DNA from: an uncultured Carboxylicivirga sp.
Lineage (GTDB): Bacteria; Bacteroidota; Bacteroidia; Bacteroidales; Marinilabiliaceae
Reading direction: 5' to 3'
DNA length: 64,000 nucleotides
NCBI RefSeq assembly: GCF_963674565.1
Contig: NZ_OY771430.1
Coordinates: forward strand, 62,001 to 126,000
The first letter of the stretch is position 1, and each line of letters opens with the position of its first letter. A model generated the notes under the pieces. It ran no database searches and was not told the DNA's origin. It saw only the letters and a program-made list of their open reading frames with translations. The position numbers were made by a program, and so were the translations under genes. This document shows, one piece after another, positions 25,588-34,798 of the stretch.

Positions 25588-25669
25588 TCGAGAGTAATAA
25601 AATACTAAAAAAATTAAATAGTAAGTTTTGCTTATGTTTTACTAATAGTTTGTAAATGCTGAGTAAATA

Positions 25670-27736
25670 TTATTGAATCCCTGTTTTTTGTTTTTGCTTT
25701 ACACTATTATAGGATTCTTCCTGGTAAATAGGATGGTAAATTGTAAATGTACTGCCAACATCTACTTTTGATTTTACTTCAATTTTACCACCTAATAGTT
25801 CGATCAAATCACTGGAAATGGTTAAACCTAATCCTGTACCTTCTGCTTTTTTAAGATGCGGATTCTCAACCTGAAGGAATCGATGAAAGATTTTTGCTTG
25901 TTGATCTTTGGGGATACCAATACCTGTGTCTTTGACGTAAATCACAAGCATACGATCTTTGATATGGGCTCCTAATGTAATACTGCCCTTTTCAGTGAAT
26001 TTAAGAGCATTGGTCATCAGATTAAATATAATTTGTTTAAGTCTGATATTATCAGAATGCAGGCTTGTATTACTTTCAATTTTATCAATGGATAGAAAAA
26101 TCTCCAGATCAGGTTTATCGAGTTTTTCTTTTTCACTTTTAAATTGTTGATAAGTCTCTTTCAGTACTTCAACAATGTTAAAGCTGGAATATTGCAGTTC
26201 GATATGTCCGCTTTCCAATTGGGAAAATATAAGTATGTCAGAAATAAGTTGCAGCAAATGCTGACCATTGGATTGAATAATATTCAGATAGTTGTTTTTC
26301 TGAGCATTGGTCAGATCATTATCTTCTAAAAGCTCAGAAAATCCTATAATGGCGTTCATTGGAGTACGAATTTCATGCGACATATTGGCCAGAAAGGTCG
26401 ACTTCATAAAGTCCGATTCTTCAGCTTTTTCCTTGGCAGCAATCAATTCTTCTTCATTTTTTTTCTTATCCGTAAAATCACTTATAACCTTTACAAAGCC
26501 GATAGGAGAGGTTCCTCCGTCATAAACAGGGCTGGTTTTAGTACGGTAATATTTTTGGTTTTGCTCATCAAAATATTCTAATGCCTCTGTATTATGGGTT
26601 ATTTTGCTTTTTTCAATCTGACAGAATTCGCAAGGTTTCTTATAGCCATAAACTATTTCATAACATTTTTGTCCTAGCTGGTTATCAAATGTTTTGATTG
26701 TTTTTTCTTTATATGCTTTATTTGCCCAAAGAACCCGGTATGCTGGATCAACAAAAACAACCTGTTCATCAATGCTGTTTAATATTAGTTCCTTCTCATT
26801 AACTAATTGAGCTATGAGTTTCTCATTCGCAGTTCTGAGCTTAAGTTCTTTTTTAAGTGCCCGGTTATTATTGGTTATTCTAACTCTCAGAAATATTAAA
26901 TAAACAACAAGCAGACTTATAATTGAACCAATAATGAATAAAAATACTTTTAGCCACAGTGGTTTTTCTTTTTCGATTGGAGCTAACATCCATCGATCAA
27001 TAATGGAATGGTATACTTCAGGTGATTGAGTAAGAAATCTACTAATTTCAGTATCCACTTCATTCATCAATTCAATAGATTCGCGACTTGTAGCAAAATT
27101 GAGATGTACCGGATTAAAGAGAATGGGTGTTTCTCTTAATTCTTTTTTTAAATTGACATTGAAACCAAACACTTTGTTGATAGCAATTGCCTCAACTTCT
27201 TCTTTTTTAATGGCTTCTACCAATTGCTTCTGATCGGGATAATAAAATATTTTTGCATGAATGTTAAAGTCTTTGAGAAGTTTGATAAAAGCAGCCCCAT
27301 GTATATCGCCTTTTTCAATTCCCAGCTTTACATCTTCCATTTCTGAAATATCACGGATTGTATTGCCCAGACCTGTGTATATAACTCCCCAATTGATAAA
27401 GATGGGATCTTTGGAATATCGTAGTGTTTTTTCTCTTTCTTTTGAATAAGCTATGCAGGGCGCAATATCAATAAGATTGTTTTGCGTTGCGATAAGTGCC
27501 TCTTCTAAAGTGTAATTGAAGTAATTTAGTTTCCAGTTTTTTTCAACGGCAATATATTCCAGTATATCAATAAAGATACCTTTTGCTTTGCCTGTTGAAT
27601 CAGAAAAAATGAGAGGTGGATTATGGTAAACTCCGACTTTGATTTCACGAGCAATGCTACTCTCGTTATCCGCAGTAGTTGTTTGACCTGTTATGAGCAA
27701 ACATAGCAATGTTATGGTTAAAAGTCTTTTGGGCAT
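25670..27736 (-). CDS. Sensor histidine kinase with periplasmic solute-binding (SBP_bac_3) domain
   Basis: This inner-membrane sensor has a signal peptide (MPKRLLTITLLCLLITGQTT). A periplasmic family-3 solute-binding domain follows at about residues 30-250 (IKVGVYHNPPLIFSDSTGKA, IDIAPCIAYSKERE), then one membrane helix (about 262-285, LKVFLFIIGSIISLLVVYLI). A cytoplasmic PAS domain with a Cys cluster (CYEIVYGYKKPCEFCQ) precedes a HisKA domain (FLANMSHEIRTPMNA, phospho-accepting His) and a HATPase (FNLMTNALKF, DTGIGIPKDQQ, GTGLGLTIS). There is no receiver domain and no response regulator beside it, so the partner is elsewhere. The binding domain suggests sensing of an amino acid-like or small polar solute (inference). 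A TATATTTG box lies 17 bases upstream. Confidence 0.92.
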   Translation of the reverse strand: MPKRLLTITLLCLLITGQTTTADNESSIAREIKVGVYHNPPLIFSDSTGKAKGIFIDILEYIAVEKNWKLNYFNYTLEEALIATQNNLIDIAPCIAYSKEREKTLRYSKDPIFINWGVIYTGLGNTIRDISEMEDVKLGIEKGDIHGAAFIKLLKDFNIHAKIFYYPDQKQLVEAIKKEEVEAIAINKVFGFNVNLKKELRETPILFNPVHLNFATSRESIELMNEVDTEISRFLTQSPEVYHSIIDRWMLAPIEKEKPLWLKVFLFIIGSIISLLVVYLIFLRVRITNNNRALKKELKLRTANEKLIAQLVNEKELILNSIDEQVVFVDPAYRVLWANKAYKEKTIKTFDNQLGQKCYEIVYGYKKPCEFCQIEKSKITHNTEALEYFDEQNQKYYRTKTSPVYDGGTSPIGFVKVISDFTDKKKNEEELIAAKEKAEESDFMKSTFLANMSHEIRTPMNAIIGFSELLEDNDLTNAQKNNYLNIIQSNGQHLLQLISDILIFSQLESGHIELQYSSFNIVEVLKETYQQFKSEKEKLDKPDLEIFLSIDKIESNTSLHSDNIRLKQIIFNLMTNALKFTEKGSITLGAHIKDRMLVIYVKDTGIGIPKDQQAKIFHRFLQVENPHLKKAEGTGLGLTISSDLIELLGGKIEVKSKVDVGSTFTIYHPIYQEESYNSVKQKQKTGIQ

Positions 27737-27752
27737 AAGTTGTTAATTGATG

Positions 27753-27760
27753 CAAATATA
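27753..27760 (-). promoter_or_regulatory. -7 promoter box before the hybrid sensor kinase gene
   Basis: TATATTTG on the minus strand matches TAnnTTTG and ends 16 bases before the ATG. No convincing -33 TTTG at the right distance was seen, so confidence is moderate. Confidence 0.5.
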
Positions 27761-27791
27761 AGTAATTACACCCAATGGATAGAATACATAA

Positions 27792-29660
27792 TTACATTTC
27801 TTCAATTTCCTTCAATTCAAGCCAACGCATTTCTTTTTCTTCTATCAATTCCATTGTTTGCCCTAGTAATTCAGATTTTTCTACTAAATCATCAGGTCCT
27901 AGTGTGCCTGAATTTAGAAGGTTTTGTAACTCTTCTTTTTTCTGTTCAAGGTCCTCCAACTCAATTTCTAAAGACTCCAATTCTCGCTTTTCCTTGTAGC
28001 TAAGTTTTTTGGGTTTGTCTTTGGTTTGGGTATTTACTTCAGGTTTTGGCTTTTTTTCAGTTTTTACCTTTTCGCGTTGTTCTTTTTTTGAATTGTCATG
28101 GTAATCGGAGTAATTGCCCGGGAAGTCTTTTATCTTTCCTTCTCCTTCAAAAGCAAAAAGATGATCACAAACTTTATCGAGGAAGTAACGATCGTGAGAA
28201 ACAATGATGACACATCCCTTGAAATTCTGAAGATACTCTTCGAGTACATTTAAAGTAAATATATCCAGGTCGTTGGTAGGCTCATCCAGAATCAGGAAAT
28301 TAGGGTTACGCATTAAAACAGTCATTAGAAACAGACGTTTTTTCTCACCACCACTCAGTTTACTAACAAATACATGATGCATTTCGTTTGGGAAGAGGAA
28401 GTAACGAAGAAACTGAGCTGCTGACATGCGTTGGTTATTGCCCAGCGATATGTCATCTGCAATCTCGGAGATTACATCTATTACTTTTTTACTCTCGTCT
28501 ATTTTGATTCCTTCCTGACGGTAATATCCAAAAACAACGGTCTCACCCTTTTCAACTTGACCGGTATCGGGTTGAAGTGTTTCTGTTAATATATTCAGGA
28601 ATGTTGATTTCCCGGTACCGTTTTTACCAACTATACCTACTTTTTCAAAGGGTGCAAATTTATAACTGAAGTCTTCGATTAGGTTTTTATCATCAAATGA
28701 TTTGGAGATGTTATGCAGGTTGACCACTTTTTTGCCCAGGCGGGCTTGCGCTATACCTATTTCAAGGTTTTGTTCATTCAGGTTTTGCGAAGCTTTATCT
28801 TTCAAATCATAAAAAGCATCAATCCTGTATTTGGCTTTTGTAGCACGAGCCTGTGGCATACGATTCATCCATTCCTGCTCGCGTCGTAACAGGTTACGGG
28901 CTTTTTCAACTTCTGCCTGTTGTGTCTCAATTCGTTCCTGACGTTTTTTAAGAAAATAGGAGTAATTACCTTCGTATTTATAAATATTCTGATCAGCCAA
29001 CTCAATTATTTCATTACAAACACGATCGAGGAAGTAGCGGTCGTGAGTAACCATCAGCAAAGTAGCTTTCGACTTTGAAAGATATTGTTCCAACCAGTCA
29101 ACCATTTCCAGATCGAGGTGGTTGGTGGGCTCATCCAATATCAATAAATTAGGTTCAGAGATCAGAATGCTTGCCAAGGCAACGCGCTTACGCTGACCTC
29201 CAGATAGTTCAGAGACAGGCTGATCGAACTTTGTGATTTTTAACTCCGATAAAATCTGTTTGATTCGTTGTTCATAATCCCAGGCTTGCAGAGCATCCAT
29301 CTTTTCTATCAGAGTGCCCATCATTTCCTGATCATTCTTTTCGATGGCCTGTTCGTAGGCTTTGATCGTTTGGACAACTTCACTTTCGGTATTAAATACT
29401 TCTTCAATAACTGTGTGTTGCTGATCGAGATAAGGATCCTGACTAAGATAGCCCAGCGTAATACCATTTCGGAGAATAACATTTCCTTCATTGGAAGGCA
29501 TTATGCCTGCTAAGATATTCAGAAGGGTGGTTTTACCGGCACCATTTCGTGCAATCAAGGCTACTTTTTGACCTTCGGATAATCCAATATTGATATTTTC
29601 GAATAAGCATATATCGCCCCAATGCTGGGTAATATTTTCGGCAGATAAGTAATTAATCAT
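27792..29660 (-). CDS. ABC-F family ATPase, Uup type
   Basis: This soluble ribosome-associated ATPase has two ABC modules and no membrane domain. Module 1 has Walker A ARNGAGKTT, signature VSELSGGQRKRVALA and Walker B NLLILDEPTNHLD. Module 2 has VGKNGTGKST, SKLSGGEKKRLFLM and NFLILDEPTNDLD. The inter-ABC linker with RREQEWMNRMPQARATKAK is the ABC-F P-site tRNA-interaction type. A C-terminal charged coiled coil (about 545-622, LSYKEKRELESLEIELEDLE) points to Uup rather than EttA or YbiT. Members act in ribosome rescue, translation or DNA maintenance. The 622 aa length is normal. Antibiotic resistance (ARE) activity cannot be read from sequence and is not suggested here. Confidence 0.93.
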   Translation of the reverse strand: MINYLSAENITQHWGDICLFENINIGLSEGQKVALIARNGAGKTTLLNILAGIMPSNEGNVILRNGITLGYLSQDPYLDQQHTVIEEVFNTESEVVQTIKAYEQAIEKNDQEMMGTLIEKMDALQAWDYEQRIKQILSELKITKFDQPVSELSGGQRKRVALASILISEPNLLILDEPTNHLDLEMVDWLEQYLSKSKATLLMVTHDRYFLDRVCNEIIELADQNIYKYEGNYSYFLKKRQERIETQQAEVEKARNLLRREQEWMNRMPQARATKAKYRIDAFYDLKDKASQNLNEQNLEIGIAQARLGKKVVNLHNISKSFDDKNLIEDFSYKFAPFEKVGIVGKNGTGKSTFLNILTETLQPDTGQVEKGETVVFGYYRQEGIKIDESKKVIDVISEIADDISLGNNQRMSAAQFLRYFLFPNEMHHVFVSKLSGGEKKRLFLMTVLMRNPNFLILDEPTNDLDIFTLNVLEEYLQNFKGCVIIVSHDRYFLDKVCDHLFAFEGEGKIKDFPGNYSDYHDNSKKEQREKVKTEKKPKPEVNTQTKDKPKKLSYKEKRELESLEIELEDLEQKKEELQNLLNSGTLGPDDLVEKSELLGQTMELIEEKEMRWLELKEIEEM

Positions 29661-29679
29661 GATCAGCTATTTGAGGCTG

Positions 29680-29687
29680 CAAAGGTA
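29680..29687 (-). promoter_or_regulatory. -7 promoter box before the ABC-F gene
   Basis: TACCTTTG on the minus strand matches TAnnTTTG and ends 19 bases before the ABC-F ATG. A matching -33 element is not obvious. Confidence 0.5.
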
Positions 29688-29823
29688 GGTAAATAGTTTT
29701 ATAATTTAGTTGATAAGAAGTAAGGCAGCAGGCACTAGTTTGTTAGTCGATAGCGGCCTAAAAAACTGAAACATAAGTCTGTCGTTATATAATTCGAATC
29801 TCTAAAAGTCTGGAAGTCTGCTA

Positions 29824-30594
29824 TCATCCATTAAACCAGCTTTTGAAAGCTGTCACCTTTTCGCGACTTACAATAATCTCACGATCAAATTCAACATCTG
29901 GTTTAATCTTCAGACGGCTGTTCGAATGTACTAGTACTTCCTGTATTTTATTGATATTGACAATGAATGATCGACTGATACGAAAGAATTCAGCCGGATT
30001 CAACATGTCTTCCAATTCCTCGAGTTTGTAATCGATAATGTATCGATTTCCTTTTTCGGTAAGAATAAAAGCAGTACGACCTTCGGCATAGAATAAGACT
30101 ATTTTATTGGTTGTGACCGATTTTATTCGTTCCCCCAGTTTTACCATAAAGCGTTCTTTATATGTTTTTCGGTAATGCAGTAATGCTTCATTCAGCTCTT
30201 CAAGTTTTAGTCGCTGACTGGCTGAAGAAAGGTTTTGACGAAGGCTTTCCAGTTTTTCGAGACTGTGAAATAAATCATCGTAATTGATAGGTTTTAACAA
30301 ATAGTCGATGCTGTTTACTTTGAAAGCCTGAATAGCGTATTCGTTGTAGGCAGTCGTAAAAATTACCGGAATATTAACCTGTACTTTATTGAATATTTCA
30401 AAGCTTAATCCATCAGAAAGGTGAATGTCCATGAAAATTAGATCCACATTATTCAATGGGTTTTGCAACCACTCAACCGATTTCTGAACCGATTCAAGAA
30501 TATTTTCAATGTGAATATTTGAATCGTAACGCTGCAATAATCTTACAAGTATTTCACTTGCCGGTTTTTCATCTTCAATTATTAGTATTCTCAT
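29824..30594 (-). CDS. LytTR-family response regulator
   Basis: This cytoplasmic two-component regulator has a receiver domain at about residues 1-120: acidic pocket IEDEKPA, phospho-acceptor Asp in VDLIFMDIHLSDG, FTTAYNEYAIQAF with the switch Thr, and Lys in DYLLKPI. A LytTR DNA-binding domain follows at about 150-250 (RFMVKLGERIKSV, FYAEGRTAFI, FFRISRSFIVNINKI). It is the last gene of a four-gene operon with two LytS-like kinases and a secreted repeat protein, starting 3 bases after the upstream gene. LytTR regulators bind imperfect direct repeats; I did not find a clear site upstream of this operon. Confidence 0.94.
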   Translation of the reverse strand: MRILIIEDEKPASEILVRLLQRYDSNIHIENILESVQKSVEWLQNPLNNVDLIFMDIHLSDGLSFEIFNKVQVNIPVIFTTAYNEYAIQAFKVNSIDYLLKPINYDDLFHSLEKLESLRQNLSSASQRLKLEELNEALLHYRKTYKERFMVKLGERIKSVTTNKIVLFYAEGRTAFILTEKGNRYIIDYKLEELEDMLNPAEFFRISRSFIVNINKIQEVLVHSNSRLKIKPDVEFDREIIVSREKVTAFKSWFNG

Positions 30595-30597
30595 GGT

Positions 30598-31692
30598 CTA
30601 TTCCTCTTCAATTTCAAAAAGTGGTATGCTAATTTGTATCTCCGTATCATTATCAATTATCTCAGGTCTTTCCGAACTAAAATAATCATAAGCTCGGTTG
30701 AGGTGGTTTATATTCCAATGATTTATGCTTTCCAAATTAATTTTGGGATGATTGGTAGCCTTGAATTGAAGTTTCTCATCTGAACTGATGAGATTTACTT
30801 CTAATGGCTGATATTTATTAATGATGGAGCGGTTACATATTTCGGTTAACAGGGTGGATATGGTTCCAGGCACCATTTGTTTGCAATTACATTCTTCATC
30901 CAGACTATCCGTAATTCTGATAGCTCCGTTATATTTTATGTTTAAAATGTAGATCAATGAGTTAAGGTTTCGTAATTCTTCTGCTACACTAACCAGTTCA
31001 ATGTGCCTGGTATCCAAAATGTAACGGTAGATTCCAGAAAGATGATTGATAATGTTTTCTGCCATCTTTTTATCATGCTTAACAATTGAAATCAGGTTCT
31101 CAAGGCTATCGTACAGTAATTGTGGATTAATCTGAAGCTTGTAATTTTCCAAATCGTGTTCCAGGCTTTTGCGAAGTTCTTTTTCGCGTATGTAATTAAT
31201 TTGCTTATTGACAGCTAAAAAGGAAGTGCTCACATGTATTATTGCATATAACATAGATATTATCCCAAACACCCCGTTGAAAGCAATTAACTCAAGATTG
31301 AAATCTTTAAATCCAATAATGTAGATGTAATATAATATTACCAGTGTTGATATTACAATAATGGAAACAAGAAGCGAAAGTAGAGGAATGATTATGATTC
31401 TTGTAGATGCTCCAGGTGTTTTTGTGGGTGTTTCCGGGTTTTCTGATTCATCCTCATTGCGATTAATAATTTTAATTGGAAATTTTTTATCGAGAAATAT
31501 CAAAGCCGTTCTTTGAATTTCGAGAAGCACAAAAGAGAAAAAAATAGTAATGGCAACTTCATTGCTAAAGAAGTGACTTCCCAATTCATCCAAGGTATCA
31601 AAAACCAGTAAAATAAGTATATATGCAACAATTCCTGTCGGGACAGGTAACAGAAAGCGAAGCCATTTATTAAGGGTGCTGTTTTTCTTCAT
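30598..31692 (-). CDS. LytS-like sensor protein with degenerate kinase core (putative pseudokinase)
   Basis: This membrane protein has about four helices (VAYILILLVFDTLDEL, ITIFFSFVLL, IIPLLSLLVSIIVISTLVIL, GVFGIISMLYAIIH). A LytS/His_kinase-type cytoplasmic part follows. Where active relatives have P-H-F-L-F-N, it reads INPQLLYDSLENL, so the phospho-accepting His is Gln. The ATP-binding N-box, normally LLVENAVKHN, reads LLTEICNRSIIN, and no glycine-rich G-box is apparent near the C-terminus. It lies 33 bases downstream of an intact LytS-type kinase gene and 3 bases upstream of the LytTR regulator. It probably acts as a non-catalytic partner of the intact kinase (inference), not as a broken gene, because the frame is full length. 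Confidence 0.82.
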   Translation of the reverse strand: MKKNSTLNKWLRFLLPVPTGIVAYILILLVFDTLDELGSHFFSNEVAITIFFSFVLLEIQRTALIFLDKKFPIKIINRNEDESENPETPTKTPGASTRIIIIPLLSLLVSIIVISTLVILYYIYIIGFKDFNLELIAFNGVFGIISMLYAIIHVSTSFLAVNKQINYIREKELRKSLEHDLENYKLQINPQLLYDSLENLISIVKHDKKMAENIINHLSGIYRYILDTRHIELVSVAEELRNLNSLIYILNIKYNGAIRITDSLDEECNCKQMVPGTISTLLTEICNRSIINKYQPLEVNLISSDEKLQFKATNHPKINLESINHWNINHLNRAYDYFSSERPEIIDNDTEIQISIPLFEIEEE

Positions 31693-31725
31693 TCGAATAA
31701 AATTAATGAATCATATATGAAATGG

Positions 31726-32829
31726 CTATAAATGATTCATTATTAATGGTAGTTGAACTGTAAAATAATTGTCTCGGTCTATTATTAGTTCATGTCTGGT
31801 GAAATAAGAGTAACGTTTTTTTATATTTTCAAGACCCACTTTATGCGAAACGTGATGGTTGGGTTTTTTTACAATCTGGTTATCCACCTCAATAAAACCA
31901 GGTTTTCGCTCAAAATTGTTACTGATTCTTATTGAGTTTTTATCCGACTCAATTTTTATATTCAGTGGTTTATCTTCATCGAAGTGATTGTGTTTAACGG
32001 CATTTTCAACCAGTAATTGTAGAGTCATGGGAGGAATAAAGGTTTGCTTAACACTTTCATCAATCTGCACTGAAAGATCCAGTGCATTTTCAAATCGAAT
32101 CTGAAGCAAAAAGTAATAAGCATCAATAAAATCCAGTTCATCTTTTACCAGTACAAGGTCTTTTTGATGGCTTTTTAAAATGTAGTTGAACGTATGCGCA
32201 AATCTTCTTACAAAGCTCTCGGTGGTGGCTATATCGCGATGAAGGAGCGAAGCAATGGTATTTAGAGTATTAAATAAATAGTGCGGACTCAGTTGACTCT
32301 TAAGTATTTCATATTGGAGTTTAAGCCTTTCCCTGATCATCTTTTCGCTTTCGATATTAGCCTGAATAAAGCTGGTGTACGAGTATTGATAAAGATTAAT
32401 GAGAATGTATACCACATTGGAAATCAGAAAGAGAATAATGAATTTGAGTGTGACATCACCCGATTCAGAAAGAAAAATTCCCAGCGACTTATCTGGATAT
32501 TTAAGTAGGATAAAAATATATAAACTCAACAATAATATAACCAGCGCCACAAGGGTGTTAGCCATAAACTGAATGAAAAACCGGGAACTGGTGCCGCTGT
32601 TCCAGCTCTTATAAAAATTTAGTCCTTTTGTGACTAATGAGAAGACTCCAAAAATTATCCAGGAAGTTATTATGAACAACGAAAGCGTATCCATATCGTT
32701 TCCGAATGAACTTAGATCGCCTCGTTCACTAAATATCAGATAGCTGTAAATCAGCACCCCATAAAGAGTGCTGACCAACGCCTGTATTAATAGCTTCTTC
32801 GAAGAATAGATTGATCCGGACATAAGCAT
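31726..32829 (-). CDS. LytS-type sensor histidine kinase
   Basis: This membrane-bound kinase is the likely phosphodonor for the LytTR regulator two genes downstream. Four predicted helices lie in the N-terminal 160 residues (LLIQALVSTLYGVLIYSYLI, LSLFIITSWIIFGVFSLV, FMANTLVALVILLLSLYIFI, FIILFLISNVVYILINLY). The kinase core has the canonical QLSPHYLFNTLNTIASLLHR with the phospho-accepting His and the N-box LLVENAVKHNHFDED. Its G-box region is KVGLENIKKRYSYF. There is no dedicated periplasmic sensor domain, so the signal is probably sensed within the membrane or via the secreted repeat protein encoded 9 bases upstream (inference). Confidence 0.92.
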   Translation of the reverse strand: MLMSGSIYSSKKLLIQALVSTLYGVLIYSYLIFSERGDLSSFGNDMDTLSLFIITSWIIFGVFSLVTKGLNFYKSWNSGTSSRFFIQFMANTLVALVILLLSLYIFILLKYPDKSLGIFLSESGDVTLKFIILFLISNVVYILINLYQYSYTSFIQANIESEKMIRERLKLQYEILKSQLSPHYLFNTLNTIASLLHRDIATTESFVRRFAHTFNYILKSHQKDLVLVKDELDFIDAYYFLLQIRFENALDLSVQIDESVKQTFIPPMTLQLLVENAVKHNHFDEDKPLNIKIESDKNSIRISNNFERKPGFIEVDNQIVKKPNHHVSHKVGLENIKKRYSYFTRHELIIDRDNYFTVQLPLIMNHL

Positions 32830-32838
32830 TCCTCTAAT

Positions 32839-34599
32839 TTAGCGGATAGTTTTTAAAACTCTGTTCTTTTCATATTCCGATTCAAGTTCTTTTGTCATTG
32901 ATTGAAAAATATATTGAACAGATGAGTCTTTACCCGGAATGTGAGGACTGATACGAACCAATATGGCTGCTTTTTCAACATCAACTTCTATTCGCTGATT
33001 ACATTCCATCACCTTGATCAATAGTTTATCATTTAAAACAGGATGATCTATAACCATTCTTAAAAGCTCTTCAATAGTTGAGTTCTGATCCATACGTTCA
33101 ATAATCTGGAAGAACTGATTATAGTTGCTGTCGGTTAATGGAAACTGCTGAATTACCTGGCGAAGTATAGCTCCTGCACCATGCTGGAAATCAGGAACCA
33201 GATTGCTGGTTTGTCGAAGCAAACGGTACATTGCTTTTTCATTAAGCTTGTTCTTGTCCAATAAATCAAGCATTATATTATAAACCTCCATTTCACTGTC
33301 CATGCTGTTCAATACTGCGAAATAGGCATCTATCACTTCATCGTCGTTGATAAATAAGCGATTAGCTTTTCGTAGAATCTGTCCACGCTGACTATTTGAA
33401 GATATGTTTTCAGCTGTTCTCAAATAACTTAAAAGAGAACCTTTGTCGGGTTTCTGGTTCGTGGTCGAAAACCCTGATTCAAGCATAGCAGTTGTAATTT
33501 CGCCTTTCAAAACATAGTAACTGTCCGACATATCATCCAAAACACTTCTGAACTCAGCCATTACACCATTGTCTTTAGGGATATAAGGAAGTGCAAAAAG
33601 CAAAACGGCACCTTTTTCTCTTTCAGATGAGAAATCAGAAACAACATTCAATAGACTAATCCATGTATCGTTTGACAGTGTTTTTTTTCTGATCAGATCT
33701 TTCAATACATTGCCCTTTTCAGAATTAATTTCCATATCATCAATAATGTCGAAATAAGCTTTTCGAATAATGAAATCGTCTGAATATTGAGCATTGAACA
33801 TACGTAGCGTTGAACCACGTTCTGTATTGTATTCATGAGTTGAAACTGCTTCTAATAAAGCAACTGCCTGTCCCACATTTAGTTCGTAATTCTCAAGAAT
33901 GAAGCGTAAAAGTGTTCCTTTAGTGCTATTTGATCTGATATCACCCACTTCATCTATTATCCTCTGCAGATCCTGATTTTTAAGCTGATTATCAAAGATC
34001 AGTGTTTTTAAGGCATTGGTTTTTGATTTACCACTTACAGTAACAGTTTCCATGCTGAAGAATGACCATTCTGTGCGTGATTTGCGTGTTGATGATCTGT
34101 TTTCAATCATTTCAAAAACAGCATCTAATCCTTCCTTATTATAGATTCGGTGTATTCGTGATTCTATACCTAAATCACTTTTGGCAACTATATCAGGCAG
34201 AATTTCAGCCAACCATTTTTTACCTTCAGGCTCAAACGAAGTTTTTGTTTTGCCAACATAATACTCGTAAGTAAGTTGGCTATTGTCGTCGGAGTGAATG
34301 AAAAGACGACGATTGTTTCCAAATGCAGTTTTATTAATTTCAACAAATCCACCAGGAGAGATTGAATTAATCATTTTATCATCGTTTGATATTTCAATAA
34401 TGCCCTGATATTTCAGATCAAATGGAAAATCTTCAGATACAGAAGAAATAGTAAAGTTTCCATCCTCATAAACAAAAACTTTTGTCTTTTTTGCTGGCTT
34501 CTCATCTGCTCTTAAAGTTTCTCCAAAAAAGGTGGAAAATAGCAGTGCAAAAACCAATAGGTTCTTAACCTTGTATTGCATGGTAAATGTCCGGTTCAT
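32839..34599 (-). CDS. Secreted protein with a regular 34-residue helical repeat
   Basis: I do not recognise a named family. The protein has a Sec signal (VKNLLVFALLFSTFFGETLR), and a second ATG at 34581 would also serve as the start. A beta-rich N-terminal part follows to about residue 125, then a repeat array to the C-terminus. A turn motif of the form (S/N)-x-x-(K/R)-G-x-x-L recurs at residues of about 193, 227, 261, 295, 329, 365, 405, 439, 473, 508, 543 and 578, mostly exactly 34 apart (for example NSTKGTLLRF, NTERGSTLRM, NSEKGNVLKD, EREKGAVLLF). This predicts an alpha-solenoid, in the style of TPR but with a different consensus. It is the first gene of the LytS/LytTR operon, suggesting an envelope scaffold or sensor component (inference). 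Confidence 0.75.
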   Translation of the reverse strand: MNRTFTMQYKVKNLLVFALLFSTFFGETLRADEKPAKKTKVFVYEDGNFTISSVSEDFPFDLKYQGIIEISNDDKMINSISPGGFVEINKTAFGNNRRLFIHSDDNSQLTYEYYVGKTKTSFEPEGKKWLAEILPDIVAKSDLGIESRIHRIYNKEGLDAVFEMIENRSSTRKSRTEWSFFSMETVTVSGKSKTNALKTLIFDNQLKNQDLQRIIDEVGDIRSNSTKGTLLRFILENYELNVGQAVALLEAVSTHEYNTERGSTLRMFNAQYSDDFIIRKAYFDIIDDMEINSEKGNVLKDLIRKKTLSNDTWISLLNVVSDFSSEREKGAVLLFALPYIPKDNGVMAEFRSVLDDMSDSYYVLKGEITTAMLESGFSTTNQKPDKGSLLSYLRTAENISSNSQRGQILRKANRLFINDDEVIDAYFAVLNSMDSEMEVYNIMLDLLDKNKLNEKAMYRLLRQTSNLVPDFQHGAGAILRQVIQQFPLTDSNYNQFFQIIERMDQNSTIEELLRMVIDHPVLNDKLLIKVMECNQRIEVDVEKAAILVRISPHIPGKDSSVQYIFQSMTKELESEYEKNRVLKTIR

Positions 34600-34798
34600 A
34601 TTATTTGGTTTAAATTTTACTTTTAATCAATATTTGATAAAGCAATATTAAAACCAATAAACACCTAATAAAAATGCAATGAAGTGAATTGTTGTTTTTG
34701 TGTAGTCAATTGCAAAATAGGGGTAAGGTTACTCAATTCTTTATAAAATGCACACTAGATATCCGGATCAAAAACATCTGAAATGATAGTAATGAAGC

